Assembly (NCBI GenBank): GCA_016871315.1
Contig: VFZE01000028.1
Span: 1-64,000 of the forward strand
DNA from: Acidimicrobiia bacterium
GTDB lineage: Bacteria > Acidobacteriota > Terriglobia > Bryobacterales > Bryobacteraceae
Length of the DNA stretch: 64,000 nucleotides
Reading direction: 5' to 3'
The number at the start of each line of letters is the position of its first letter. Position 1 is the stretch's first letter. Position numbers and translations under genes: made by a program. Positions 9,149-18,157 of this stretch are shown here, in pieces. The notes under the pieces were generated by a model. That model ran no database searches. It was not told the origin of the DNA and worked only from the letters and a program-made list of their open reading frames with translations.

Positions 9149-10282
9149 ATGGCGCTTACAAACCGACGGTCCTTTCTTCAATCCGCCATCGCCGGCGCCG
9201 CACTCTCCGCCGCCGCTCCGGCTCCCGCACAGACACGCAACCAACAATCCGGCATGGCCTACCGCAAACTCGGCCGCACCGGCATGATGATCTCCGAGGT
9301 GGTCTCCGGAGGTGATCCCATCCGCAGTGATAACTACGACCATCTCAATCTCGCCCTCGAAATGGGTCTCAACTATCTCGACATGGCCCCCGCCTACGGC
9401 CGCGGCGATTGTGAAACCGCCTATGGCAAACTGCTCGCCCAGTCCCCCGGCCGCCGCGACAAAGTCTTCCTCACCACCAAAATCTCCGGCTTCACCAACA
9501 TCCGCAACCAGATGTATAAGGAGATCTTCGATGGCCTCCCCGCCGACAAGCAGGCCCCCATCCTCAAGCGCGCCGAAGAAATGAAACAGGCCCGCTTTGT
9601 CGAAAAACCCGGCTACTTCCTCGAATACTATCCCGGCCAGCGCAACCAGATCGGGCCCGCTTACCTGAGCAACGCCATGCAGCAGGACTACGCCCACAAA
9701 GTGGACGGCAGCGCCAAGTTCCGCGACTTCATGTTCACCTCCGTCGAAGACAGCCTGAAGCGTGTCGGCGCCGATCACTTTGACCTTGTGATGTGCCCGC
9801 ACGGCGCTTGCACGCCCGAAGAGCTCGACATCCCCGAGATCCTCGAAACCTTCCGCAAACTCAAGCAGCAGGGCAAGGTCCGCTACCTCGGCGTCACCTC
9901 GCACACCGATCCCGGCGGCATCGTGCGCAAAGCCACCGCGCTGGGCCACTACGACGCCTGCATGATCGCCTATAACGTAATCAATGGCGGCTACCTGGAA
10001 CAGCCCATCGCCGAAGCGGCCGCCAAAGGGGTCGGCATCATCGGCATGAAAGTCGCCATGAGCGTCGCCACCCACCACAAATCGCTCCAGCCGGTTCCCC
10101 AGTGGCGCATCGACAAGGTCGAACGCATCGTGCCCGGCGACATGAAGGCGCCCATGAAAGCCTATCTCTGGGCGCTGCAAAACCCCAACATCTCCGCCGT
10201 CATCTCCAATCTTTGGGATAAGACCTATATCAAGGAGAACCTGTCGATCGTAGGCAAGAAAGTCCAACTGCAATCGGCCTGA
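9149..10282 (+). CDS. Tat-exported aldo/keto reductase
   Basis: A 377-residue protein from the ATG at 9149; the frame is open further upstream, but the Tat signal begins here (NRRSFLQ, then a hydrophobic stretch and A-Q cleavage near residue 28). The mature part is an aldo/keto reductase: YRKLGRTGMMIS, Asp78 and Tyr83 in YLDMAPAYGRG, Lys111 in LTTKISG and a His in DLVMCPHG, together the AKR catalytic tetrad. AKRs use NAD(P)H and are normally cytosolic; folding with cofactor before Tat export is inferred. It is divergent from the debranching enzyme and lies 10 bp before the metallohydrolase gene, so those two probably form an operon. Confidence 0.9.
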   Translation: MALTNRRSFLQSAIAGAALSAAAPAPAQTRNQQSGMAYRKLGRTGMMISEVVSGGDPIRSDNYDHLNLALEMGLNYLDMAPAYGRGDCETAYGKLLAQSPGRRDKVFLTTKISGFTNIRNQMYKEIFDGLPADKQAPILKRAEEMKQARFVEKPGYFLEYYPGQRNQIGPAYLSNAMQQDYAHKVDGSAKFRDFMFTSVEDSLKRVGADHFDLVMCPHGACTPEELDIPEILETFRKLKQQGKVRYLGVTSHTDPGGIVRKATALGHYDACMIAYNVINGGYLEQPIAEAAAKGVGIIGMKVAMSVATHHKSLQPVPQWRIDKVERIVPGDMKAPMKAYLWALQNPNISAVISNLWDKTYIKENLSIVGKKVQLQSA

Positions 10283-10292
10283 CCCACGGGCC

Positions 10293-11942
10293 ATGAGCCC
10301 CGCCACCATTCGAGCCATCCTTGCCGCCGCCTTCCTCAGCGCGCTGCTGATCGCGCAACGCCCAGCTTCGTCTCCGTTTCCCGGCCACGTCCGCGCCCGC
10401 TTCTCCATCCTCGACGAGCAGAAGGGCCCCACCGGCGTCCGCCTTCGCATCACCAACCCGCAGGGCGAATACTTCGCCCCGCTCGGCCATCTCTCCCAAG
10501 TCGACACCTCGCGCCGCAGCGCAGGCGACCTCATCCTCGGCGACGACGAAACCTCCCCCCGCCGCCTCTACGCCTACGTCTATGACGGCGCCGAAATCGA
10601 CCTCCCGCACGGCCGCTACTCGCTGGAAGCAACCAAGGGACCCGACTATCACCGCGTCACGCGCGAACTCGACATCTCTCCCCAAACGAAAGCCATCGAA
10701 ATTCCCCTCCGCCGCCTCTGGAACCTGGAAGCCAAAGGCTGGTATCCCGGCGACACGCACATGCACTTCCCCAGCCCCTCTGCCGTCCGTTACGAAATGG
10801 AATGCGAAGGGCTCCGTGTATGCAGCCTGCTGCTGCTCAAAAGCGGCTACAAGTCCGGCAAGCCCGGCGACGGCCACTTCCAGAACGTCGAGCATTTCAC
10901 CGGCAAGCTCCACCCATCCAGTGACGCGCGCCACTTCATCCAGGTCGGCGAGGAGTTCCGCCACGGCCTGCTTGCGCACCTCATCTTTCAGGGACTGCGC
11001 TCGATCGTCTGGCCCGTCTCCACCGGCGGCCTGCGCGAAAACGGAGCCGGCGGCTTTGACTGGCCGCTCATGCTCCACGCCACCGAAGAAGCCCGCGCCC
11101 AAGGGGCCCTTGTCACCTGGGCACACTGGCCCTATCCCTCCATGGAAGCTCCGCTCGATATCGCACTCGGCCACATTGATTCGCTCGATATCCTCACCAC
11201 CGGCAACCCCTTCGAGCATCACCCCATCCTGGTCGACATCTACAAAATGAACGGCCCCAAAGCCTACTCGACGCCGCCCCTCGAGATGTACTATCACTAC
11301 CTCAACTGCGGCTTCCGCCTCGCCGCCTCTTCCGGCTCCGACAAGATGGGCCTCAACCCGCCGCTCGGCAGCGCGCGCACCTACGTGAAAACCGCCGGCC
11401 CGCTCACTTACAACTCCTGGCTCGACGGCATCCGCAAGGGCCGCACCTTCATCACCACGGCCCCGTTGATCGAGTTCACCGTTGACGGCAAGGAACCCGG
11501 CGACATCATCGCTCTCAAGCCCGGCAAGGCCAGCCTCCGTATCAAAGCGCAAGCAGCTTCCATCGAACCCTTCACCGCGCTCGAGATCATCGTCAACGGC
11601 AAGATCGCGGTCTCCACCATGCAAGCCTCCATCGACCAGACGCTCGAAATCGACCGCGGCGGCTGGATCGCCGCCCGCGCCCACGGTCCCACGATGCTCC
11701 CCTACGGCGCAACCTGGTGGCAGATGCCCGTCTTCGCGCACACTTCCCCCGTCTACCTCGACATGCCCGGCCGCCCCGCCGACGCCCACGCATCCGCTTC
11801 TCTTCTCCTTGAACAGCTCGGCTACATGGAGCGCTGGGCGCAATCGCAGGCCAACTTCCCGGCACCGGAAAACAAGGCCGAAACCCTCGCCCATATCGCC
11901 CGCGCCCGCGCAATTTACGAGAAACTGCTCACCCGGCTATAA
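10293..11942 (+). CDS. Secreted CehA/McbA-family metallohydrolase
   Basis: A 549-residue protein with a Sec-type signal peptide (residues about 5-22). After a beta-rich N-terminal domain (about 30-145) comes GWYPGDTHMHFPSP (Asp154, His156, His158), the first metal-binding motif of the PHP-like CehA/McbA hydrolases. Further His/Asp residues follow (EFRHGLLAHL, TWAHWP, SSGSDKMG). Family members cleave esters or phosphoesters; the substrate here is unknown. The C-terminal portion (about 390-500) looks like a beta-sandwich. The gene starts 10 bp after the aldo/keto reductase, with which it likely shares a transcript. Confidence 0.82.
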   Translation: MSPATIRAILAAAFLSALLIAQRPASSPFPGHVRARFSILDEQKGPTGVRLRITNPQGEYFAPLGHLSQVDTSRRSAGDLILGDDETSPRRLYAYVYDGAEIDLPHGRYSLEATKGPDYHRVTRELDISPQTKAIEIPLRRLWNLEAKGWYPGDTHMHFPSPSAVRYEMECEGLRVCSLLLLKSGYKSGKPGDGHFQNVEHFTGKLHPSSDARHFIQVGEEFRHGLLAHLIFQGLRSIVWPVSTGGLRENGAGGFDWPLMLHATEEARAQGALVTWAHWPYPSMEAPLDIALGHIDSLDILTTGNPFEHHPILVDIYKMNGPKAYSTPPLEMYYHYLNCGFRLAASSGSDKMGLNPPLGSARTYVKTAGPLTYNSWLDGIRKGRTFITTAPLIEFTVDGKEPGDIIALKPGKASLRIKAQAASIEPFTALEIIVNGKIAVSTMQASIDQTLEIDRGGWIAARAHGPTMLPYGATWWQMPVFAHTSPVYLDMPGRPADAHASASLLLEQLGYMERWAQSQANFPAPENKAETLAHIARARAIYEKLLTRL

Positions 11943-11953
11943 TACAGACACAA

Positions 11954-12000
11954 GCCATGGTTGCTTCCTTAACCATGGCGCCGCCGGCCTCTGCCGGCGG
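11954..12000. terminator. Two adjacent perfect hairpins after the metallohydrolase gene
   Basis: A 9-bp perfect stem (11954-11962 with 11971-11979, 8-nt loop) is followed one base later by an 8-bp all-G/C stem (11981-11988 with 11993-12000, 4-nt loop). They begin 11 bp after the stop codon of the metallohydrolase gene. No T-run follows, so a simple intrinsic terminator is not certain; they may protect the 3' end of the mRNA or mark a palindromic repeat. Confidence 0.45.
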
Positions 12001-12154
12001 ATCGCCACCCTGGCACAGATCATTTCTGCCGGTTTCCCCATCCAGTCAGTTAAAACCAGCTCTAGACTTTGTCACCATCGGCGGTTGAGCCGGACTTTTC
12101 TTTACCGCCGCACTTCCGGCGGCCCATTTGCGAGAAAATGGAGGGAACCGCACG

Positions 12155-12949
12155 ATGAAAGACCGCTTCGGTTTTAACGCCGCCAACAAACCGCTCGAAA
12201 CCCACATCGCCTGGGCCGCCGCCAATGGTTTCGGCTACATCGATTTCGCCGCCGACGTCCCGCCCAACGACATCCGCTCCTTTGACGCCGCGCGCTCACG
12301 CCGCATCCGCGCCCTGTGCGAGAAGCACGCCGTCCAAATCGGCATCCACACCACCTCCGCCGTCAATGGGGCCGAGTACGTCCCCATCCTGGCCGAAGCG
12401 GTGGACCGCTACCTGCTTGCGAGTCTCGACCTCGCCCAGCGCATCGGCTGCGGTTGGGTCATCATCCACGGCGGCTACCAGTTCGGCGATATCGAGGCCC
12501 GCCGCAAGGCCGCCGTCGAGCGCGTCAAGCGCATCACCCGCGAAGCCGAACGCCGCCACGCCACGCTCTTCTTCGAGAATCACAACAAGGAGCCCGAACA
12601 CTCCGAGATCCGCTACCTGCCTCACCACGTCGAAGAGATGCGCTGGTTCCTCGACGAGATCTCCTCACCCAGCCTGAAGTGGGCCTTCAACGCCGCCCAC
12701 GCGCATCTCGTCCCGGAAGGTTGGAAAGGATTTCTGGACGCCTTCGGCGTCTCCCGCATCGGCCAGGTCCGCCTGAACGACAACAAGGGCGACTACGAAA
12801 TCCACCTCGTCCCTGGCGAAGGAAACATCGATTTCCCCGCCCTCTTCTCCGACCTCCGCGCCCGCGGCTACAAAGGCTGGTTCAGCCTTGGCTTCGGCAC
12901 CGATGCCGACAAGATCCGCGTCCGCGACTGGTTCGCCAAGCTGGTTTGA
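12155..12949 (+). CDS. Sugar phosphate isomerase/epimerase-like TIM-barrel protein
   Basis: A 264-residue protein of the xylose-isomerase-like TIM-barrel superfamily (AP endonuclease 2 fold). The ATG at 12155 has a ribosome site (GGAGGG, 12140-12145); an in-frame TTG at 12128 is less likely. Expected metal and substrate residues are visible in IHGGYQFGD, LFFENHN, FNAAHAHL, RLNDNKGD and HLVPGEGNIDF. This pattern fits a divalent-metal-dependent isomerase or epimerase acting on sugars or inositols, but the substrate is not readable. No signal peptide. It appears to be a single-gene transcript. Confidence 0.85.
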   Translation: MKDRFGFNAANKPLETHIAWAAANGFGYIDFAADVPPNDIRSFDAARSRRIRALCEKHAVQIGIHTTSAVNGAEYVPILAEAVDRYLLASLDLAQRIGCGWVIIHGGYQFGDIEARRKAAVERVKRITREAERRHATLFFENHNKEPEHSEIRYLPHHVEEMRWFLDEISSPSLKWAFNAAHAHLVPEGWKGFLDAFGVSRIGQVRLNDNKGDYEIHLVPGEGNIDFPALFSDLRARGYKGWFSLGFGTDADKIRVRDWFAKLV

Positions 12950-13069
12950 GGCCTGCCGCCACTCCTGCACCGGAAACAGCGTCCTCAGCTCTCCCGCCCT
13001 CGCGCGTGACCATGGAGACTCCAACTCTCTTATATCGGGTATATCGCGGGCTTTCGAGCAAATGACTGC

Positions 13070-13102
13070 TTGACTGGTAACTATAGTCATATATAAAATA
13101 GT
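13070..13102 (+). promoter_or_regulatory. Promoter and palindromic operator of the Phd/PIN module
   Basis: TTGACT at 13070-13075 and TAAAAT at 13094-13099 are spaced by 18 bp. A start of transcription about 7 bp downstream would fall on the GTG of the antitoxin gene, so the message may be leaderless. A perfect 8-bp palindrome, ACTATAGT (13080-13087), lies between the two boxes and half of it recurs as ATAGT at 13098-13102. This is a plausible site for autorepression by the antitoxin. Confidence 0.45.
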
Positions 13103-13105
13103 CTC

Positions 13106-13339
13106 GTGACCGAACAGACCGTCTCCGCCAGCGAGTTCAAAACTCACTGCCTCCGCATCCTCGACGCGGTGGCGCAAGGCAAGACCATAGTCGTCACCAA
13201 GCGCGGCAAGCCGGTCGCGCGCCTAACCCCAGCAGGCCCCATCTCCAAGCCTCTCGGCGGCAGTTGGAAAGGCCGCATTCGCATCCTTGGCGACATCGTC
13301 AACTTCAATGTCGATTCCGAGTGGGAGAGCGCCCGTTAA
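13106..13339 (+). CDS. Type II antitoxin, Phd/YefM family
   Basis: A 77-residue protein starting at GTG. The N-terminal half (TVSASEFKTHCLRILDAV) and the TIVVTKRGKPVARL stretch are the DNA-binding signature of Phd/YefM-type antitoxins. The C-terminal part (LGGSWKGRIRILGDI, then an acidic tail) is the toxin-wrapping segment seen in antitoxins paired with PIN toxins. Its stop codon is immediately followed by the toxin GTG. It is expected to bind and neutralise the toxin and to repress the pair from the palindrome just upstream. Confidence 0.92.
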   Translation: MTEQTVSASEFKTHCLRILDAVAQGKTIVVTKRGKPVARLTPAGPISKPLGGSWKGRIRILGDIVNFNVDSEWESAR

Positions 13340-13741
13340 GTGGCCTCCGTTCTGCTCGACACCCACATCCTCATCTGGTGGCTGATCGATCCCACTCGCC
13401 TCACGCCGCCTCCATGGAAAATGCTGCGCCAGTTGGAACAACAGGGCCAGCCGCTTGCGGTCAGCGCCATCAGTTTATGGGAGGCTGCCTTACTGGTACA
13501 GCGCGGCCGGATCGAGGTGGATGCTCCCCTGGAGACCTGGATCGGTGAACTGGAAACTCACCCGCTCCTGACCGTTGTTCCCATCACCGCCAGGATCGCC
13601 GCTGAAAGCGTCCTCCTCGACGAGGCGTTCCCCAAAGACCCCGCCGATCGCCTGATCGTCGCCACGGCGCGGTGCCATGGCCTGCGCCTGGTCACCGCCG
13701 ATGAACGTATCCGCGCCTGGGGAAAGGTTCCCCTAGCTTGA
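13340..13741 (+). CDS. vapC: PIN-domain toxin, VapC-like ribonuclease
   Basis: A 133-residue PIN-domain protein beginning with GTG directly after the antitoxin stop codon. The acidic metal-binding residues of PIN nucleases are all in place: Asp7 (LLDTHI), Glu48 (SLWEAA), Asp103 (DPADRLIVATA) and Asp121 (TADERI). The protein looks intact. VapC-type toxins are Mg2+-dependent ribonucleases that cleave tRNA or rRNA; the target cannot be predicted here. The partner antitoxin is of the Phd rather than AbrB type, a common combination. Confidence 0.92.
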   Translation: MASVLLDTHILIWWLIDPTRLTPPPWKMLRQLEQQGQPLAVSAISLWEAALLVQRGRIEVDAPLETWIGELETHPLLTVVPITARIAAESVLLDEAFPKDPADRLIVATARCHGLRLVTADERIRAWGKVPLA

Positions 13742-13752
13742 TTGCCGCCGCT

Positions 13753-16700
13753 TCAGAACCCGAACCGCAACGCGAATTGCACCTGCCGCGGCGGCGCGGT
13801 GGACGTAATGGTGCCGAAATTGTTGCTGCTGCGGTTGCCTTCCGGTGTGTTGAAGTTCGTATTGTTGGTCAGGTTGAAGAATTCGGCGCGGAACTCGATG
13901 TTCCAGCCTTCCTTGGGCAGCGGGAATGACTTGTGCAGCCCCAGGTCTGTCTGATAGAAGCCCGGTCCCAGAACCGTGTTGCGTCCCGCGTCTCCGAACG
14001 GATTACTTTCCGCGGTAGGGATGATCAGCACATTGGCCGGATTCAGGTAATTGAACCATTCCCCGTTCGGCGTCTTCGGATCGCCCACCAGGTTGGGGCG
14101 GTACGTTCCGGACGCGGACACCTGCTGGCGGGCAACGGGACCATAGCGCAGATTCACGGGCGTGCCGGTGGTCATCGTGCTGATCTGTGTCAGCCGCCAG
14201 CCGCCGAGCACGGCTTCAGCCGCGCCACTCCAGCCCGACCCGATGCTGCGGCCCTTGCCGAACGGCAGATCCCACACCAGAGTCAGCGTGTCGTTGAACT
14301 TCTGGTTATAGCCGCTCTGCGCCTTGTTCAGCTGCATGCGCGAGAAATGCACGCGGGAATCGTCGCCGTTCTGCACCTCGAGATGGCCGCTGGCGTTATC
14401 CATCGCCTTGGCGTATGTGAAGGAGTTCAGCAGGTAGAAGCCGCCGGCGAACCTCCGTTCCAGCTTGGCTTGCAGCGCGTTGTAGTTGGCCCACCCGCCG
14501 TTGAAGGAGCCTTGGATATAGCCAAAGCCCGGGATCGGCCGGCGCTGGTCCACCGTCAGGTTCTGCCCCGGCAGGTTGAGGCGGGATTCATTCACGTCGG
14601 AGAGAATGATGAGCTTGTTGGAGCGGTTACCCACATAGGCGACGTCCAGCACGAAGTTCTTCGCGATCTCGCGCTGCACCGTGAAGTGCCAGCTCATCGT
14701 GTAGGAGGTGCGCGTATCGGCGGGCGTGTAATTGGTGCGTGTCGTCAGCGTGCTGGCGCGCGTGGGATCCAGCAGGTTCGACGGGTAGCCTTGCTGCGTC
14801 GGACGGAAGCAGGTGTTCGGTGCTTGGTTGGCCGCGCAAGGGCCCTGGCCGGGCTGCTGGTTGACGCCGATATTGAAGATCCCCGGCAGGTTGAAACTGA
14901 GCAGATTCTCTCCGCCCAGCCGGTTGAAATGAATGTAGCTGACCCCGTAGGCAGAGCGGATCACCGTGTTCGGAGTCAAAGTGTAGGAGAGCCCGAAGCG
15001 CGGCGCGAAGTTGTTGCGGTCCTGCCGGACCAGCGTGCGGTCAAACAGGGAACCGTCCTTGGCTTGGACGAGGCGTTGGCTCACCGGATCGAAGTTCGAG
15101 AGGATGTTCCTGTCCTCCCACTGCGGCGTGGCCAGTTCATAACGCAACCCGGCGTTCAACACAAGCTTGGGCGTGACCTTGAAGTCGTCGTGCAGATAGA
15201 GGAAATGCATCCGCTGGCGCAGGTTGACGATGACGGCGTTGGCAAGCGAGTAGCTGTTGCGGAGCCCGAACATGAAGTCGGCCAGGTTGTACAGGTTGTT
15301 GGTGGAGGCAACCGGCGCGCTGAAGCGGCTCCCGTAGTTGTCCTGGCCGTACTTGGGATTGAAGTCGTCGATCTCGGTGCCGATCGACTGGTACTCGTAG
15401 CCGGCCTTGAGCGAATGCCGCCCCTGGATGCGGCTCCAGTTCAGCTTCGGATTGATGACGAAGGGGTTCTGGAATTGCGGATTGGAGGACTGCTGTCCCA
15501 GCTGCGTGTAGCCGGTGATCGACTGCGCATACAAACCTCCGGCGAAGCGCGGATCCTCCGGAATTCCGGTAATTCCATAAGCAACGCTCGCCGGGGGCTG
15601 TCCGATGAAGACGGGGAACTTGCCGCCCTCGGTTTTGCCGATGCCGATGCGGAACTCCATCACGCTGCGGGCATCCATGGTCCAGGTGGCGCCGCCGGCC
15701 AACTGGTAGTTCAGCACGCGGACGTTGCCGTTGGAGTTGCCGCCGGAAGGTCCGGGAATCGCCGGCGGTTCGAAATTATTCATCAAGCGGTGACTGTAGC
15801 GGAAGAAGGTGTTCCAGGCGGAGTTGGCGTAGTAATCCACCTTGATGTCGCCTTTGTTGCTGCCATCGAAACGGCGCGGCAGCGCCTCGAAATTGTTCGA
15901 GATGCCCGGCCGGTTCACCGCCGGCAGCTCGTCCAGCACCTTGCGCGCGAACGGCGTGATGTCGCTCTGCGGGATCACGCCGTTGGTGTACTCGCGCCCG
16001 GTCAGCGGATTCCGCACCGGCAACCCGATATTCCCTTGCCGCTGCGGCATCGTCGGAAGTGTGGAAAGCGTCAGCTGCCGCGTGACACGCCGGAAGCCTT
16101 CATAATCGGCAAAGAAGAACAGCTTGTCGCGCTGGATCGGGCCACCCAGCGCGGCGCCGAACTGGTTCTGCACCATCGTCGGCTTGCGGTTCTCCTGCGG
16201 CTTGAAGAAGCCCACCGCGTTCAGGCTCGTGTTGCGCAGGTACTCCCACGCCGCCCCGTGAAATTCGTTGGTCCCGCTGCGGATGCTGGCGTTGATCACC
16301 GCTCCGCCGGCGCGGCCGAATTCCGCCGAGTAGTTGTTGGTCTGCACCTTGAACTCGGCCACCGTGTCCGGCGAAAGCTGCACCACCTGGTTGGAAAAGC
16401 CCTGGTTCGAAGTCCCGTAGGAGTTGTTGTCCACTCCGTCCACCACAAAATTGTTGAGCGAACTCCGCAGCCCGTTCACATTGAAGGACGCGTCGCGCGA
16501 AACGGCGATGGCGGAGCGGCGGACGCCGGGCACCAGCAGCGCCAAGTCGGCATAGGCTCGTCCATTCAGCGGCAGGTTGACGATCTGCTGCGCGCTGATG
16601 ACCTGCCCGCGGTCGCTCGAGTCGGTTTCCAGCGCCTGCACGGTGCCCGATACGGTTACGCTCTCGGCCACCTGGCCCACCTGCAATATCAAATCCACAC

Positions 16701-17004
16701 GCTGGCGGGCGTTCACCGTGACGGTGAACTCATCCGCGGAGGTTCGGGAAAACCCCTGCTTCTCTCCGGTGACCTTGTACCGCCCGATACGCACGTTCAC
16801 GAATTCGAAACTCCCGTTTGCGTCCGTCTCGCGCGTCATCACCACGCCGGTTTGCACATTCTCGAGCGTTACCTTCACGCCGGTCACAATCGCCTGCGTG
16901 GCGTCACGAACCGTGCCCAGCACGGTGGCCGTTTCAAACTGAGCAAGCGCCGTAACAGGCAGCAGGCAGATCAAGGCAAATAGAGAGCGAGTCAGTGATT
17001 TCAT
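13753..17004 (-). CDS. Oar-like TonB-dependent receptor with carboxypeptidase-regulatory domain
   Basis: A 1083-residue outer-membrane protein. Signal peptide residues 1-22; a carboxypeptidase-regulatory-like (CarboxypepD_reg) domain at about 24-110 (TVLGTVRDATQAIVTGVKV); a plug-like domain from about 120 (QQIVNLPLNGRAYADLALLVPGV); then a long beta-barrel ending in Phe (ALRFGF), as expected for BAM-inserted barrels. This architecture is greatly expanded in Acidobacteriota and is thought to take up or bind oligosaccharides and other large substrates; the ligand is unknown. A strong ribosome site (GGGGAGG) precedes the ATG. It is convergent with the PIN toxin gene, 11 bp away. Confidence 0.9.
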   Translation of the reverse strand: MKSLTRSLFALICLLPVTALAQFETATVLGTVRDATQAIVTGVKVTLENVQTGVVMTRETDANGSFEFVNVRIGRYKVTGEKQGFSRTSADEFTVTVNARQRVDLILQVGQVAESVTVSGTVQALETDSSDRGQVISAQQIVNLPLNGRAYADLALLVPGVRRSAIAVSRDASFNVNGLRSSLNNFVVDGVDNNSYGTSNQGFSNQVVQLSPDTVAEFKVQTNNYSAEFGRAGGAVINASIRSGTNEFHGAAWEYLRNTSLNAVGFFKPQENRKPTMVQNQFGAALGGPIQRDKLFFFADYEGFRRVTRQLTLSTLPTMPQRQGNIGLPVRNPLTGREYTNGVIPQSDITPFARKVLDELPAVNRPGISNNFEALPRRFDGSNKGDIKVDYYANSAWNTFFRYSHRLMNNFEPPAIPGPSGGNSNGNVRVLNYQLAGGATWTMDARSVMEFRIGIGKTEGGKFPVFIGQPPASVAYGITGIPEDPRFAGGLYAQSITGYTQLGQQSSNPQFQNPFVINPKLNWSRIQGRHSLKAGYEYQSIGTEIDDFNPKYGQDNYGSRFSAPVASTNNLYNLADFMFGLRNSYSLANAVIVNLRQRMHFLYLHDDFKVTPKLVLNAGLRYELATPQWEDRNILSNFDPVSQRLVQAKDGSLFDRTLVRQDRNNFAPRFGLSYTLTPNTVIRSAYGVSYIHFNRLGGENLLSFNLPGIFNIGVNQQPGQGPCAANQAPNTCFRPTQQGYPSNLLDPTRASTLTTRTNYTPADTRTSYTMSWHFTVQREIAKNFVLDVAYVGNRSNKLIILSDVNESRLNLPGQNLTVDQRRPIPGFGYIQGSFNGGWANYNALQAKLERRFAGGFYLLNSFTYAKAMDNASGHLEVQNGDDSRVHFSRMQLNKAQSGYNQKFNDTLTLVWDLPFGKGRSIGSGWSGAAEAVLGGWRLTQISTMTTGTPVNLRYGPVARQQVSASGTYRPNLVGDPKTPNGEWFNYLNPANVLIIPTAESNPFGDAGRNTVLGPGFYQTDLGLHKSFPLPKEGWNIEFRAEFFNLTNNTNFNTPEGNRSSNNFGTITSTAPPRQVQFALRFGF

Positions 17005-17030
17005 GGAACCTCCCCAGCAATTATGCTCCT

Positions 17031-17059
17031 AGTATCCCAGCATCCTTGGCTCGGCGCAA
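17031..17059 (-). promoter_or_regulatory. Candidate promoter of the TonB-receptor gene
   Basis: On the minus strand, TTGCGC (17059-17054) and GATACT (17036-17031) are separated by 17 bp. Transcription would start near 17024, about 20 nt before the ATG at 17004, leaving room for the GGGGAGG ribosome site. The match to the sigma-70 consensus is partial (4 of 6 bases in each box). Confidence 0.35.
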
Positions 17060-17082
17060 GGCAGGTTGGGTCTCACCCCGCG

Positions 17083-18147
17083 TCACTTCCTCACGACGTA
17101 CCAGTTGTTCTGAATATCGTGCGCCAGCCGGTTCGTCTCGATCGAGCCGAATCCCGCCTTCCCCAAGTATTCCCGCGTCTTCTCTTCGCCCCACATCGCT
17201 CCCAACCCTTCGCCGCCCTGCGCCAGCGATACCGTCATGCAATGCATGCAGGAGACCGTGTACAGGAACGTTCCGATCGGATGCTCGACGTCCTTGTGCA
17301 CATGGCTGGTCCCGCTGATGTCCTGCATCAGGTAAACTCCGTCCTGCTTCAGCGCCCGGAAAATCCCCCGCAGCACGTTCAGCGGCTTGGCCTGGTCATG
17401 GATCGCATCAAACGTCGTGATCAGGTCGTACGCCTCCGGCTCCGCCGCCTTGTCGAAGTCGCTCAGGTCCGCCTCGACAAACCGCGCATTGCTCAATCCG
17501 CGCTGCAAGGCCTCCAGCCGCGCATGCCCGGTCGCCTCCGCCGACAGGTCCATTCCGGTGAACCTGCTCCTCGGGAACAACTCCGCCAGCTGGTTCACAA
17601 TCCGCCCCCTCCCACAACCCGCGTCGAGCACGCTGATCCCCTCCCGCAACCGGTCGGTCAGTCCGGGCACCAGCGGGAGAATATGCGACTCCAGCGACGA
17701 CAGCACGCTCTGCCCGCTGTCCTCCGCCATCACCTCATGAAACCGCGGGAACTTTTCATACGGCACGCCGCCCCCGTTGCGGAAGCACTCCACAATATCG
17801 TCTTCCACGCGGCCCAATTCGGCGACATACTGCGCGAACACAGCTATATTGTCCGCCGCGGCGGCTCGTGTCAAAAAAGCAGCGTGCTCTGCCGGAAGCG
17901 AATATCGTTTTGTCGCGGGATCCACCTCGACAACCTGCGCCGTCGTCATCGCCCCCAGCCACTCGCGAACGTACCGCTCATTCAGCCCCGCCCGATCGGC
18001 AATCTCACCGGAAGTGGATGGCGCCATGCCCGCCATCGTGTCGAACAGACCCGTGCGGTGCCCCACCGACACCATCAGGCACAGCGCGCCGTGGTTCAGC
18101 GCACCTAACAGGTTCCCCGCAAACGCTTCCGCGCGTGCCGCATCCAC
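17083..18147 (-). CDS. Class I SAM-dependent methyltransferase with N-terminal winged helix
   Basis: A 354-residue protein. Residues about 15-95 form an O-methyltransferase-like dimerisation/winged-helix region (GLFDTMAG...RAGLNERYVREWL). The Rossmann domain starts at motif I, VLDAGCGRGR (173-182), followed by TGMDLS and TTFDAIHD. It should transfer methyl groups from S-adenosylmethionine to an unknown acceptor. It follows the cytochrome oxidase subunit IV gene by only 10 bp and on the same strand, so it is probably the last gene of the cox operon, which is unusual. No known heme-copper oxidase assembly factor matches this architecture, so a role in respiration is only a guess from position. 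Confidence 0.88.
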   Translation of the reverse strand: MDAARAEAFAGNLLGALNHGALCLMVSVGHRTGLFDTMAGMAPSTSGEIADRAGLNERYVREWLGAMTTAQVVEVDPATKRYSLPAEHAAFLTRAAAADNIAVFAQYVAELGRVEDDIVECFRNGGGVPYEKFPRFHEVMAEDSGQSVLSSLESHILPLVPGLTDRLREGISVLDAGCGRGRIVNQLAELFPRSRFTGMDLSAEATGHARLEALQRGLSNARFVEADLSDFDKAAEPEAYDLITTFDAIHDQAKPLNVLRGIFRALKQDGVYLMQDISGTSHVHKDVEHPIGTFLYTVSCMHCMTVSLAQGGEGLGAMWGEEKTREYLGKAGFGSIETNRLAHDIQNNWYVVRK

Positions 18148-18157
18148 CGCCGCACCT

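Noticed and set aside
10230-11894. A 554-codon minus-strand frame
   Set aside because: Antisense of the CehA/McbA metallohydrolase, which has a signal peptide and GDTHMH motif; the minus frame has neither.
13933-16983. A 1016-codon plus-strand frame opposite the first TonB receptor
   Set aside because: The minus strand encodes a clear receptor with signal peptide, plug and terminal Phe; the plus frame is featureless and antisense to it.
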